This document shows positions 32,782 through 44,379 of a stretch of 64,000 bases of DNA, one piece after another (position 1 is the first letter of the stretch; each line of letters begins with the position of its first letter). The position numbers and the translations under genes are program-made. The notes below the pieces were generated by a model. It made no database searches, was not told the origin of the DNA, and worked only from the letters and a program-made list of their open reading frames with translations. The DNA comes from Rhipicephalus microplus (taxonomy: Eukaryota > Arthropoda > Arachnida > Ixodida > Ixodidae). The DNA is taken from the NCBI RefSeq assembly GCF_043290135.1, contig NC_134705.1:55467271-55531270 (forward strand). The letters are read 5' to 3'.

Positions 32782-35142
32782 CCAAGGCTCAAGTTCGCTA
32801 AGCGTCGTTCACTACCCTAGTGGAGAGAGGGCTAAGCTCCAGTGGCTCGGTCACGCCGTGCTTGCTGGGTTTTCTCATTGCGCGCACTGGAAACGTGTTC
32901 CTTGGAGTACTTATCTCTCATTCGCACGCTACAGGCAGCGCTCCTTCGTCATTCTAGAAAGCAGGCACGCAATACTGCTGCATTGTGAGCTGCTACAAAA
33001 GTTTAAACAAAACAAAAACCTGAAAACTGCCTGTCAAGTTTTATCGTTTCCAATGAAAGCAATGGAGAAGCGAAGTCGTCAAGAGTGGATTATGACAGTT
33101 CGCTGACACTCCACAGTCTCGTTACTCTGAAATTTTTTTGTCGTGTATAGTACTACAAACGAATGATGAACTGAAAGAAGCGCATATAAATGGTGCCAGG
33201 GACTGTACAGGGCCTACGTAAGTTTAGTCTCTCACACTGACCTCCTAATAAATTGAAAGCCGTGTGACAAACTTGGCATTCACGCGAACGGAATCTGAAG
33301 AATATATACAAATGTACGCGAAGGCATGATGGTAGTTTTACGCCACGCTTGCTGACAGCTCCGAGAAGACACGAATCATGCAGCAAATGCGCGTTTTACT
33401 GGTAGCATACATATTGAATTCGCGCCATACCTCACTTTAAATTTCATAGAAAGGCAGCTGTACACCATTGACATTCAAATAACACTCGCTCAAAGACATC
33501 GTGTTTGACTTCTTTGGGACCTCAAAGGTTGTCAATGAATCACTCTAAGTTCAGATAACATTCACACCATGAAAACGTTTTTATAATCTTTTTAAACTTT
33601 CCAGGTCCCCACTTAAATAATTTTTTCTCTCTCTTTTTAGACCTTCGGATCAAGTCACAGGTGACGCGGCACGTGGAGGGCGACCAGATAACAGCGCGTG
33701 CAGAGCGCGTGAACGTGCTGAGATAGCGCAGGCAGAAGGCGGCAAAGGGGTACCGAGCAGACGGCTTTTGCTACAAAGGTGGCGAAACGCGCGCGGCACC
33801 GCAACCACTGGCCGAGGTGTGAAGGCACATAGCCCGACGAAGAAATGCATTCGCATTTGAAAACTACGCCCGTCTTGTAGCAGATGCTTGCACGGTCATT
33901 GCGTATTTCTCCGCTGACACTCAAGAAGAGTTATAGGGCAATGCCTCGTCTGCTAAATGTTGCATTTTTGACTCGCTAAAAAGATGGTATGTGTTTCTAC
34001 CATTAGGGTTGATTCACTTGATACATAATTTTATATTTTCCCTTCCGGCTCTGCTCCTACAGACAATCATAACGTTTGTTACGTTGATGGTTATTTTTTG
34101 CTTTCTTCATTAAAAATTACGGGGTCGTTTTTCACTTTGTGCGCGTGCGCGGTGTTTCCAACGTGCATAAGTTGAATGTGTTTGCGTGACCAGCGATCAC
34201 AAACGAAACAAAAGTTGTTGCAACGTAGAAAAGTCTTCTTGTTTCATTGAACACCATGAACAGTACAACAACACTGCAGATTATGTTGGTATGCACGCTT
34301 AGAAAACGCTCTAAAGACGCTTGTTTTCAGCTTCATCGAGAACTTTCAACTTCTTCGAGCTAATTATGAATAACATGGCAAAGGGAAACAAACATAAGTG
34401 GCGTTGTAGCGTGCCTCACAGATGCCTAAAATATATGAAAGCACTAGAGAGTCTGTACAAGAAACACTCACTTTTTTTCTTTCACAGACCATGAAAAATA
34501 TGAGGAACTTGAAACTGTAGAGAGTGGATATTTTCACAAAAACCGCCTGAATAGCACCAGCGGAACTCGGCTGGCAGTCGCCCCTCATCGGCCGGCCGTT
34601 GTCACGTGATAAATGTCGGCATCCTGTGGCAAAATATGCTTTGCCGCCACGGATATTTGCTTAGTTTCTTTTTGTTAGCAGCCGTCAAGCATAGAGTGCT
34701 CACATTTAGTGCGATAAAAGAAATTATGCTCGTAGTTTGATTTACTCTCGGCGTAGCCTCCGCGAAAACACCTGCCGTGACAGGACCGGTCGTCCGGTTG
34801 TAGTCTCCGCTCTCAAAAGAGCTTTGCGAACACGAACTTTTGCAGAGTTTATTTTTCCCTAGCGGCCTTCATGCAATGACTGCAAACATTTTAGCGCAGA
34901 GACAGTTATTAGCCTGTACGTGTCAAGATATTCTGACGAAATTCCGCCAGGATGGAAAGAAACATTGTTAAATTAAAAAAACAAAATCACCGTCGATTAC
35001 GATACTAGCTGATGCAAATATAGAGTGCGGCTGTCCAGGTGCTATCAAGCCTCTGAAATAATGCAGCTTAGTGGCACTGAAGAGCTGTGCTCTAAAACAC
35101 TGACTATGGTAAAAGAGGACATTGAAAATACGTACGTGTGGC
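32782..35142. other. No recognisable gene or repeat
   Basis: Mostly AT-rich. A GC-rich stretch at 33,640-33,860 has open frames on the minus strand without motifs. Nothing else was recognised. Confidence 0.5.
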
Positions 35143-35154
35143 AGTCTAACCACT

Positions 35155-35396
35155 GATTGATTTATTTGTGGGGTTTAACGTCCCAAAACCACGATATGAC
35201 TATGAGAGACGCCGTAGTGGAGGGCTCCGGAAATTTTGACCACCTGGGGTTCTTTAATGTGCACCCAAATCTGAGTACCCAGACTTACAACATTTCCGCC
35301 TCCATCGGAAATGCAGCCGCCACACCCGGGATTTGATCCCGCGACCTGCGGGTCCGCAGCCGAGTACCTTAGCCACTAGACCACCACGGCACTTAA
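35155..35396 (-). mobile_element. Ruka-type SINE, copy 3
   Basis: Complete minus-strand copy: the 3' part (TTTATTTGTGGGGTTTAACG) is at the left and the tRNA-like head (complement of CCACTAGACCACCACGGC) at the right. Flanked by a perfect 12-bp direct repeat AGTCTAACCACT at 35,143-35,154 and 35,397-35,408. Confidence 0.92.
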
Positions 35397-35904
35397 AGTC
35401 TAACCACTAATACAGTTGAAGCCAAAATTCTTTTTCAAATGAATTTCAAATTCAGCACCAAAATAGGTGGTTTATACAAGAACTTCGCACACGTGATATT
35501 ACTCAGATTTAAACAGTAAATGCACACGCGCGTAGTATGTATACATATTATGCTAGATTCTCCTCTGGTAGGTGAAAAGCCACAAGACATGCGGCTCTGG
35601 AAGAATGTTTGTGGAATAGCGAGCGTACAGAAGGGCCACATACAGCCTCACTCACTTGGAAAAAATATTCCAATTGCCATTCAATATTAGCCAACGTTAA
35701 CAACAGACCTGTTACCGCACACTATTTTCAAGTAGATGCACAAGAACAAGCGTGCTGTTTGAACTGTAGCACAATATCGTGCGCGTACAGTAACGCCACG
35801 AAACTTGCCCTGATCACAGCGGTACCGAAGATGTAGCACCTGTTTTCGTCCACGAGTCCACAAACTGCTGCGACGCTGAGAGGTACACACACAGTTGGCT
35901 GTCA

Positions 35905-36905
35905 AGAAAAAAATGGCAGCATATCCACGGAGTGAATGATGGAGAGTGGGGCGAAGAATTCGTCCGTCCATTCGTTCTTGCTTCCGTCCGTCCATGCGTC
36001 CGTCAGTGTGACCGTCCATGCGTCCATCAGCCCGTCCGTGCGTGCGTCTGTTCGTGCGTTCGTCCCTGCGTTCGTCCATGCAGCCGCCCCTGCGTCCGTT
36101 CATGCGTCCATCCATGCATCAGTCTATGTGTCCGTTCGTCCATCTATTCAACACTCCAAGTACCACCTTCTCGCATTTTTTCATCATATATTCCCCATAT
36201 AGAAGCACCGCCATCCAGCGGACATTCCAAGGACTAAACGAGAGGTGGCACACGCACACTTTCTTACGGCTTGCGCTTCGGGTCCACTTCCCACCTTTAA
36301 CCACCTCGAGTTCATGGTATATACTAGTTCACTGTATTCATGGCACTGCGGCCGAACGCTCGCTTAACCTTTCGAAAACCAAGGAGGTTACGCCCAGCGA
36401 GTGTGACGTAGCAAACTTTTTCAGTCAGATAGTGCTCAATGTACATGCCATGGCTGCTCAAGGAAAATGAGAGGCGGAGAATTCGGCTTTTACTGTCTTA
36501 CGGATTGCGCTTCGTATATGCTTCCCATTTTTAACCACCTCGAGTTCATTCATGGTATATACAAGTTCATTGTATGACACTACGGCTCAACGCTCGCTAA
36601 ACCTTTCTAAAGCTAAGGAGGTTACACCCAGCGAGTATAACGTAGCAACCCTTTCTTGTCAGATAGTGCTCAATGTACATGAAAATGGCTGCTAATGGTG
36701 ATCGCAGCCTGCGCGTTAACTAAAAGCCGAATGCTCCTGTCTCTCATTCCCCATTAGAAGCAATTGACATATACACTGAGCACTATTTTTGATTGTTCAA
36801 CAACGCACAGAAGAAGTCTCTCACCGGCACCTCCTTGGAGGTCAAAATGTTATACTTGTTACATACTACGGAGGACGAACGGGTGCCGCTATAAGTAGCT
36901 TTCCC
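35905..36905 (+). repeat. Minisatellite-bearing dispersed repeat, copy D (longest)
   Basis: Starts GGCAGCATATCCACGGAGTG, GAGTGGGGCGAAG. Then a ~190-bp CGTC/CCAT/TGCG tetramer-type tract (35,960-36,145) and a flank containing CACTCCAAGTACCACC, CGGACATTCCAAGGACTAAA and, duplicated, CGAACGCTCGCTTAACC. It ends through TTCAACAACGC (36,787) near GGTGCCGCTATAAGTAGC (36,882-36,899). No transposase, TIR or SINE boxes. It is a mobile or copied family by its four occurrences here; its class is not known to me. Confidence 0.75.
36262..36735 (+). repeat. Tandem duplication of ~235 bp within repeat copy D
   Basis: 36,262-36,497 and 36,498-36,735 both run from CTTACGG.TTGCGCTTCG through ACCACCTCGAGTTCAT, GGAGGTTAC.CCCAGCGAGT and AGATAGTGCTCAATGTACAT. 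Copy A (17,270-17,990) has only one unit. Confidence 0.75.
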
Positions 36906-37570
36906 CCTAAAACTATGGTGTTGTGGCAGGCCATCTTGAACAGCGACCAATGAACAAAGGTGCGCGTCTGAAGCATCTGAAGCATTTCAGTTAATTTGAC
37001 GACAACTAAACGATATCAGGGCTCATCGACCAATGTGTGGCCGCCGTCTTTACTCAATTTTAACGTTGCAATGCCCAAGAAAGGCGCGGCCGCGACGAAA
37101 GCGACGAGCCGCTGTTCTTGATGGGAACGCTGTGGCCTGCACAGAGTGCACAGACGTCAACCAAAAGAAATAAAAAAAGTGAAAATGCTTAACTTAGAGC
37201 ATGCCAAGGCGATGGAAAGAGGAAAAGTCTTGTCGTCAGTGTTTAAAATTTCGAGAGATAGCGCGTGCCTATTTTTTGACAATGGATGCGCAAACCTAAT
37301 TCAGAACGCATGGAATTCAAGGGGGTCGGGAGAGTCTGCAAGCGCATTCTCCGCACTAGTCGAACGGCCAGCCGAGCAGTGGCGCCACCATACTGACGCA
37401 GGAAGCGGTATTTCTTTTGACAATACATCATTTTATGAAGAAAATAATTTCTCTCTGAAAATGGGACCACCAGGGGACGCCGACTAGTGCGGACGCGCTG
37501 ATTTCGGATCCTGCTTTTTTCAATGTTTCGGTTGGTTTCTTTCGTCGAAACCGGGTACATTATGTATTAA
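36906..37570. other. No recognisable gene or repeat
   Basis: Mixed composition with a 113-codon open frame (37,146-37,487) that has no recognisable motif. The 5' end of the LINE that follows could lie slightly inside this stretch. Confidence 0.4.
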
Positions 37571-37762
37571 ACGACGCAGTGCGTTGTGAGGACTTGACCA
37601 ACACCGGACTTTCTACGGTTGGTGACTTTTTCCCCTTTATGAGTGTGTGCAGTTTCGAGCACGCCACGGCACAGCTAACCCTAACGCGGTAAGCCTAACC
37701 TCGGCGAGGCAGCGCAGGTAGGCCTAGGCCTAACCCTGCGACCGCGGGCGCCTTAGCCCAAG

Positions 37763-39364
37763 ATGGAGATTGTGGAGGGAGAAGAAATCTCTCAGGACGA
37801 AGCAAGTAGCCCCGGCTGGATGACGGCATATGGCCGCAAGAACAGCAAGGGAATGAGAACGGCGACTACTACCCGCGAACGCACCCCAACGCGTGGCGGA
37901 CGAAAGGATGCTGGCTGCACCACCGCCCAACGGAACGCGTACCAACGCATCGTCGTCACCTCGAGGCTCCCTCAACTTTCGAGGGACACGTATCGCATCA
38001 TCGTGAGACCAAGGAAAGGTCTGGATGTGACCAAGGTCAGTCAAATACCTTTCGAGCAAGCTCTGGCCATGGCGGCTGCCCTGGCTCCGGCCGAAATTGA
38101 AGAGGACACCATTTGTCCCAATGGCACTCAAAACATTTATGTGGTGTGTACTCCTCATAAGAAGAATGCGTGCGCCTACGTAAAGGCAAGCAAGTCCGAC
38201 TGGGCGATTTCACGTGCCTGGTCTCTGTGTACCCGGCTCCCCCCATGACACGTGCAAAGGTGTCATAAAGGGTGTCGACGTGGATATCAGCGAGGCTCTG
38301 CACTGAGCACAAATTGTGAACTACAGCAAGCTAGGAGCCATCGAGATCAAAAGAATCAAGAACACTACGGCTGTGGTAGTATTGTTCAAGGGTATGAAGG
38401 TGCCCAATTATGTGTCCTGTGACGCGAGCATGTTTCGCTGCACACTACACAGGAGACACACTGAGGTCTGCTACGGCTGCGGAAGTTTAGAACACCGTGC
38501 TGACGTTTGCGCTAATCCAAACAGCAAGTGGTCCCGCACGTGCGGACAGAAATCACCAACGGAGGATCATCATTGCACTCCAATGTGTTCGCTATGCGGA
38601 GGTCCACATCCCACTGCAGACAGAGCATGCAAAGACAGATTTCAAGTCGCCTACATCGTCAGAAGGAGGCTACGCCAACGCCACCGGCACTCCGAGAAGA
38701 CGCAGATGGCCCTAGGAATGCAGTCTCATGACTCCAGCGTCTCACCTAACGTCTCTGACACACCCAGGAGAGGCCGCTCCGTCACGCCAGCTGCGCAGCG
38801 GCGCAAGAGCCGCGCGCGTTCTAGAGGGCGTTCGGTGTCTGGAAGGAGATTCCAGAAGGAACTCACATGGGCGGATCGAGTCAAGGAGAAGACGTCCAAA
38901 CTCAAAAAGGTAATGTGGTCGGCATCGCCGGAGCATGGTGAAAAGAGTGAGATTGAACAATTACGTCCGGATATTGCTAGCCTCAAAGCAGAGCTACGCA
39001 AGCAGAAAGCCGCGTAGGCCATTTCAAGCCATGCATAAACCATGCATAAGCCATGCATAACGCCATGCATAAAAGCACGCAGGAACCCAAAGTTGAGGTC
39101 AGTAAGGCCAAGCGTAAGGCTCCACCTCCAAATGATGAAAGCGACTCGGAGATGCCCGGAGTGGAAAGCTCGCAGAACAAGATGCTAGAAGAGTTACTTA
39201 GAATTTCCAAAGAAAATCAGTTAAGCATTAATCAACTCGCGCTGCGCATGGAAGCACTTGAGAGTAAAGTAGGAGCCATAGAAAATAAGGTAGTCGCACT
39301 TGATAATAAGATGGCTATTAAGGCCAAGCCAAAGGTTCGTACACAAGCTGCAGCAAAACGATGA
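37763..39364 (+). pseudogene. LINE ORF1, gag-like zinc-knuckle protein
   Basis: From ATG 37,763: a basic N-terminus, then the ORF1 core with YRIIVRPRKGLDVTK. The frame shifts near 38,190 and has a TGA at about 38,303. From 38,316 the second part has KVPNYVSCDASMFRC and two Cys/His knuckles, CYGCGSLEHRADVC and CSLCGGPHPTADRAC, followed by an Arg/Ser-rich stretch and a coiled coil ending at 39,017. A further open segment at 39,053-39,364 has a coiled coil (SKVGAIENKVVALDNKM), probably the true C-terminus in another frame. Nucleic-acid binding is the usual role of this protein. Confidence 0.75.
39028..39072 (+). repeat. Four short direct repeats CCATGCATAA
   Basis: CCATGCATAA occurs four times in 45 bp at the junction between the two ORF1 segments. 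The repeat may have grown by slippage and helped break the frame. Confidence 0.7.
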
Positions 39365-39407
39365 TACGGGGCGTCCCCGCAGCGTCAATAAAACGGAAAC
39401 TTGCAAA

Positions 39408-42400
39408 ATGGTGGGCACTCAAAATAATCTTGTAATTTGGCATTGTTATTGCTCTAGCTTTGAAAGGCGCAACACCTCACTGCAACAGTACGTTACGGCT
39501 CAGGCAGAAAGACCCCAGGTAATTTTGCTACAGGAAACACTGTGCGACACCCCCACCTTCGCTGGTTACAAATCGGTGGCGGCAAGGGGGGAGTCCAAGA
39601 GAGGTATAGCTACGCTGGTGAGCAAAAAACTCGCATAGGCTGTACATGACATTAAGCCAGGTCGTGGCAGAATGGAGGCGCTTTTCATTGAGGTTATCTC
39701 TAACAGGTGACTTGAAGTGTGTTCATTCTCAATGTTTACAGCCCACCATCCGATCAGAGACAGTCTTTCCACTCCCTGTTTACGAAGGCCGCTACACTCG
39801 CTAGACAGTCACCGTTAGTAATCGCGGGAGACTTCAACGCCCCACATGACGCATGGGTGTACATCAGGCAAACGGCTAAGGGCATAAATCTAGCGCGGGC
39901 TGTCGATGACCTAACGCTAACAGTCACCACCTATCCTCGGTTTTCTACGAGACTGGGCACGTCAGTGGCTAGAGACACAACCCCCAATCTCGCGTTTATC
40001 AAAAATTTACAGCAAACATCCTGGGATGACAAGCAAGAAAACTTGGGCAGCGATCACTTCATCATTAGTGTTACCATTCAGGTCAGAGCCCCCAGGCCAG
40101 GGAATTCAAAGTGACGGACTAGGATGCTTTCCGAAAGCTCACAAACGAGGCCACGGGCGAATATGACAGCTTCAGCAAACTCATTCAGACGCTCAGAGCA
40201 GATGTTGAATAGGCCACAAAAACTATGCAAATTAAGCTCGATGTTCCCAGGATGGATCCGCATCTCGCACATCTCTTGGAAACCGAAGCCTCCAGTTTGA
40301 GGCGATGGAAAACACAGATGCTTAACCGGCGGTTACGAAAGAGGGTGGCGGAACTTAATAGGGAGATCGAACAGTACTGCACCGAGTAAGCTCGGCTACA
40401 GTGGGATGAGATCTGTTCAGCAGTCGATGGATGCATGCGTACAGGGGGAAATGGAATCTTCTTAAACGCATGCTAGATGACACGCAGACCACAAAATCAA
40501 AGACAGGCACTGTGCCGCCTGATTCACAAGCACAGACAAGAGGGTGGAACGGAAGAAACGCTCTTAGACAAGGTAGCAAATAGATATCTCCCGCTAGGCG
40601 CAGGACGCTCAGGAGAGTATCCTGAAATAGAATGTGACACGGTAAAAGGGCTCTTGATGACCCCTTCACGGAGTCTGAAATTAGGGCTGTCCTTCACAAC
40701 TTGATTAGCAGGTCAGCCTCAGGACCCGACGGCATCTCAAACAGACTGTTAAGGAACCTGGATGATAGATCAATTGAGATGCTAACGAAAGAGGTCAAAA
40801 AGATTTGGGAGAGTGGGAGCGTGCCGGCAGAGTGGGAAGCGGCCTCGATTGTGCTTATTCCAAAACCGGGTAAGCCCTTAAATCTTGACAACCTTAGGCC
40901 GATATCGCTAACTTCCTGTGTAGGCAAGGTAGCGGAACATGCGATCCTCAATATGACCTCGAACTACACAGAACGCAAGGATTTATTCTCACACAACATG
41001 ATCGGCTTCAGGCCTGGCCTTTCCACACAAAATGGAATGCTACTTCTTAAGAAGCACATTTTCAATAACACCACTAGGGATGTTAGGGGGATCTTAGCCC
41101 TTGACCTGACCAATGCCTTTGACATTGTATCTCATCAATTTGTCTTGCTGGCCACGGCTAGCCTAGGTCTGGGATCAAAGTTTTAGGCCTTTGTTAGATC
41201 ATTCCTGATGAATAGAACGGCTACCATAAGGATCGCTCAACACAAGTCAGATGAGTTCGCTTGAGGAGCCAGAGGCACTCCCCAAGGGGTGGTCATCTCC
41301 CCCTTGCTATTCAATATAATCATGAAGGGCTTATTGGAGAGGCTCAGATCCCTGCCCAATATAGGCCACTCACTTTACGCGGACGATATCATGATCTGGT
41401 GCCTAGGAGGATCACTCGCAGAAGTAGAAAACGCGCTGCAATCTGCCCTAGACGAAACGGAGTCCTACTTAGAAGGCACAGGCCTCCAACTCTCTCCAAA
41501 CCAATCAGAACTGTTACTGTACGGGCCGGCCAGGCAAGACGTTAAGAAACTTCCACACCTGGACCAAATTCCCATCTCCCTTTTTGCAAGAAATGGACAG
41601 CGCATTCCACGAGTAGATTCAATCAGAATCCTAGGACTGCTGATTGACGCGAGAGGGTGTAACGTCCAAACCCTGACGAACATCATGGCCCAAACCGAAA
41701 GCATGCTGAGACTTGTTGCTAGAGTATCAGGACGCAGAAAGAGACCCAGTGAAGCCAACCTACTTTGGTTCCATCATGCCTTCCTAATGAGCCACAATAA
41801 TTATGTAGCATCGGCCCTTACCTAGACTAGAACAGAAAAAAATAAGCTAGACACTCTCATCCGTAAGAGCATCAAAAAGGTACTGGGGTTACCAGTAACC
41901 ACATGCTCTGACAAATTAAGACAACTCGGTATGCACAACGAGATTGACGAAGTGATCGAAGCGCAGGTCACCGCCCAGGTGGTCAGGCTCTCGTCAACCA
42001 GGGCTGAAAGACGCATCCTGGATGAGGCTGGCATGGCTCCCAGAATGCTTGCTGAACGAGAAATTGCATTATGCCGGGAGGTCCGGAAACCTTTGTGGTC
42101 AGCCCATTTCCTCAGAATATGCACCCGCATTACAATGTAGGGAGGCGAAAAGCCCGAGCATGGGCGATATAACAGAACGCCGCTGAGAATCGAGAATCAA
42201 CTGTCTTTGTCGACAAGGCTCAGTACGGCAAGACTAGCACATTCGCGCTGGCAGTCATTGAAGGCAACGGGAAATTACGCTCCGCAGCCTCGGTCAGGTT
42301 AGCTACGAGCGCAGTTGCAGAACAGGTCGCCATAGCCCTGGCCATGACCGACCGCTCACACACCACCGTGTTAACAGACTCACGAGCGGCCAACAAAGCT

Positions 42401-43017
42401 TTTGAGTCGGGCAACCTAGAGCGAGAGGCTGCCTCCATTCTAGAAAAAAGAACAGACCCTGGCACTCACTTAATCTCTTGGTTTCCCGCCCATAAAGGTG
42501 CGGACGTTCATGAGCACGTACTTGACCTCAACGAGCTTGCCCGTGACCGTGCGCGAGATCTAACGCGCCGCGGTGGCATGGAGGCCTTATGGGGTCAGGA
42601 TGAAATCTGGCATAACGATCCACTCCTTACGTTTAATGAAATCACATCTCACTATCGTCTAAGTAGAAGGGCCTATCCTCTTCCTCACCCGAAGTTAGGT
42701 CTCAGTCAATTACACTTAGAATGCTCCAGACGGGCTCGTTTCCCTCGCGGGGCCTTCTCAGTCGTGTCTCCACGGACGTTGACCTAAGTTGTCCAGAATT
42801 TAATGAAATTTATTGTACCTTAGCGCACATGCTTTGGCAATGCCCCGCGTTACCTAACGACCCTCTATCAAGTGAAGCCGACTGGAAAGATGCACTTTGG
42901 AGCCCATCGCTCGAGGCACAAATCCAGCCAATCCAGAGGGCCCAAGAAAGGGCGGAACATCACGGTGCCCCAAACCCGACCTGGACGCGGCCAGCGGCTT
43001 CCACGGGTCCCCGATAG
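39408..43017 (+). pseudogene. LINE ORF2: endonuclease, RT, RNase H, C-terminal motif
   Basis: Endonuclease: VILLQETLC (39,520), AGDFNAPH (39,830) and NLGSDH (40,043), with stops at 39,638 and about 39,710 and a frameshift. RT: SGPDGISNRLLRN (40,720), LRPISLTSCVGKV (40,892), LALDLTNAFD (41,095), GTPQGVVISP and catalytic YADDIMIW (41,375). Stops at 41,184, 41,262 and 41,823. RNase H: VDKAQYG (42,212), AVAEQVAIALAM and LTDSRAA (42,370), SWFPAHKGA (42,477). C-terminal HMLWQCPAL (42,829) after a frameshift. The first cysteine pair of that motif is degraded. Confidence 0.85.
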
Positions 43018-43056
43018 GGGTTCTCGCGAAAGCTCCTTAGGATCACATAAAATTCA

Positions 43057-43058
<2 letters not shown>

Positions 43059-43092
<34 letters not shown>

Positions 43093-43099
43093 ATGTCTG
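43059..43099 (+). repeat. (TCTG)n tail of the LINE
   Basis: About ten TCTG repeats directly after ATAAAATTCATTG, the LINE 3' end. Tetranucleotide tails of this kind replace poly(A) in some LINE families. Confidence 0.85.
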
Positions 43100-43206
43100 A
43101 AAATGTATATAAATGGTTTTCTTCTTTTAGCATTGGCCCAGCTACTACCTATGAATACCACACGGCACTTGTGTCGTCCACTCAATCAAAAACGAACAGC
43201 CTTTGC

Positions 43207-43248
<42 letters not shown>
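43207..43248. repeat. (AGAT)n microsatellite
   Basis: About ten AGAT repeats. Confidence 0.97.
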
Positions 43249-43460
43249 GAAAAAAGAAGCGGTCGAGGTTCTCTTGGGTCGCCAAGAAATGCTTTGCATC
43301 GCGAAATGCAGAGCGGATGCACACCGCTAATATCTCATGGCGCCTTGGATGAATGGCTTGATTACTTTTTAAAGGCAGAACCGACATTACCATCGTTGGG
43401 CTAGGGACTGCAAGCACCGTGGTCAATTCGAACAGTTTTTATTGTGTTTTTTTTCATTGT

Positions 43461-43684
43461 AGCCCCGCCGCGGTGATCTAGGGGCTAAGGTACTCAGCTT
43501 CTGACCCACAGGTCACCGGATCAAATTCTGGCTACGCCCACGGCATTTTCGATGGAGGCAAAAGTTCTGTTTGGGTGCACAATAAAGAACCGCAGGTGGT
43601 TGAAATTTTTGGAAAATTCCACACCAGCATATCTCAAAACCATGCGATGGTTTTTGGACGTGAAATACCACATATCCTATTATC
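43461..43684 (+). mobile_element. Ruka-type SINE, copy 4 (degraded)
   Basis: AGCCCCGCCGCGGTGATCTA head, weak B box (GGATCAAATTC), then AAAGAACCGCAGGTGGTTGA and the tail with ATGGTTTTTGGACGTGAAAT. A ~20-bp deletion before the middle block. Confidence 0.8.
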
Positions 43685-44151
43685 TCATTTGATATTCTTT
43701 TCATACATTGCTGCAACATCTGGTCGTGCAAGCAGTCAGGCTTTGCTACTAGGGTAAACGTTCCTCCATTTCCGTTGTGCAGCTATAAGGGCACACCTGT
43801 GTGTGTTTAAACATTTTTCAATGTACCTTGCGAAAAAAGTTTTCCAGAGAATGTAACCTCTAACACCGTGACACAAGGGAGCTAGCAACATATAAGAACA
43901 CGCTATCCGATAGAAGGCTCGCATTTTTTTCCGAACGATAATGAAAAAGTAGTGTGCCCTCTTCCCTCACAGCTGCCTGGCGAGTGCATAATCTTCAGTT
44001 TTGTACAGCAACCTGAGTAAAATTGACTGCGTACGTAACTTTTAATAAACGAATTCAATCATACAGCTTATATATGGTTTGAATGACTACTTTAGAGTGC
44101 ATTAAAAAGCTGATTACTGCTACGTACATTGCTTTTAAGAAAACTTTCGCT

Positions 44152-44375
44152 CGCTGTGGTGGTGCGGTGGTTATTGTGCTCAGACCCGGAGGTCGAGGGT
44201 TCGATGCAGGCAGCGGCGGTTGCATTTCGAGGAAGGCAGAATATTACTTTTCTCTGTATTGTTCGTTGTAAGTGCACATTCCAGGACACTACATGGTGTA
44301 CATTAGTAGAGCTCTCCGCTAAGGCGTCTCACATATACATATCTTGGTTTCGAGATGTCAAACATCATATATTAG
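44152..44375 (+). mobile_element. Ruka-type SINE, copy 5 (strongly degraded)
   Basis: GTGGTGGTGCGGTGGTTATT head, B box GAGGGTTCGATGC, GCGGCGGTTGCATTTCGAGG, and a tail with GAGCTCTCCGCTAAGGCGTC and TTTCGAGATGTC. The middle block is largely replaced. Confidence 0.65.
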
Positions 44376-44379
44376 GAAA

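Larger units (their letters stand above)
37580..43099 (+). mobile_element. I-group LINE, near full length, degraded
   Basis: Order: 5' UTR (about 37,580-37,762), ORF1 gag-like protein, ORF2 with endonuclease, RT, RNase H and C-terminal motif, short 3' UTR, and a (TCTG)n tail (43,059-43,099). About 5.5 kb. It belongs to the same broad group as the elements at 7-10 kb and 14-17 kb (shared GPDGI, LFN, YADD blocks and RNase H) but is a different family. More than ten stops and frameshifts. No target-site duplication was found. Confidence 0.85.

Noticed and set aside
37670..37740. Telomere-like CCTAA repeats
   Set aside because: Only scattered CCTAA words within a LINE 5' UTR, not a tandem array.
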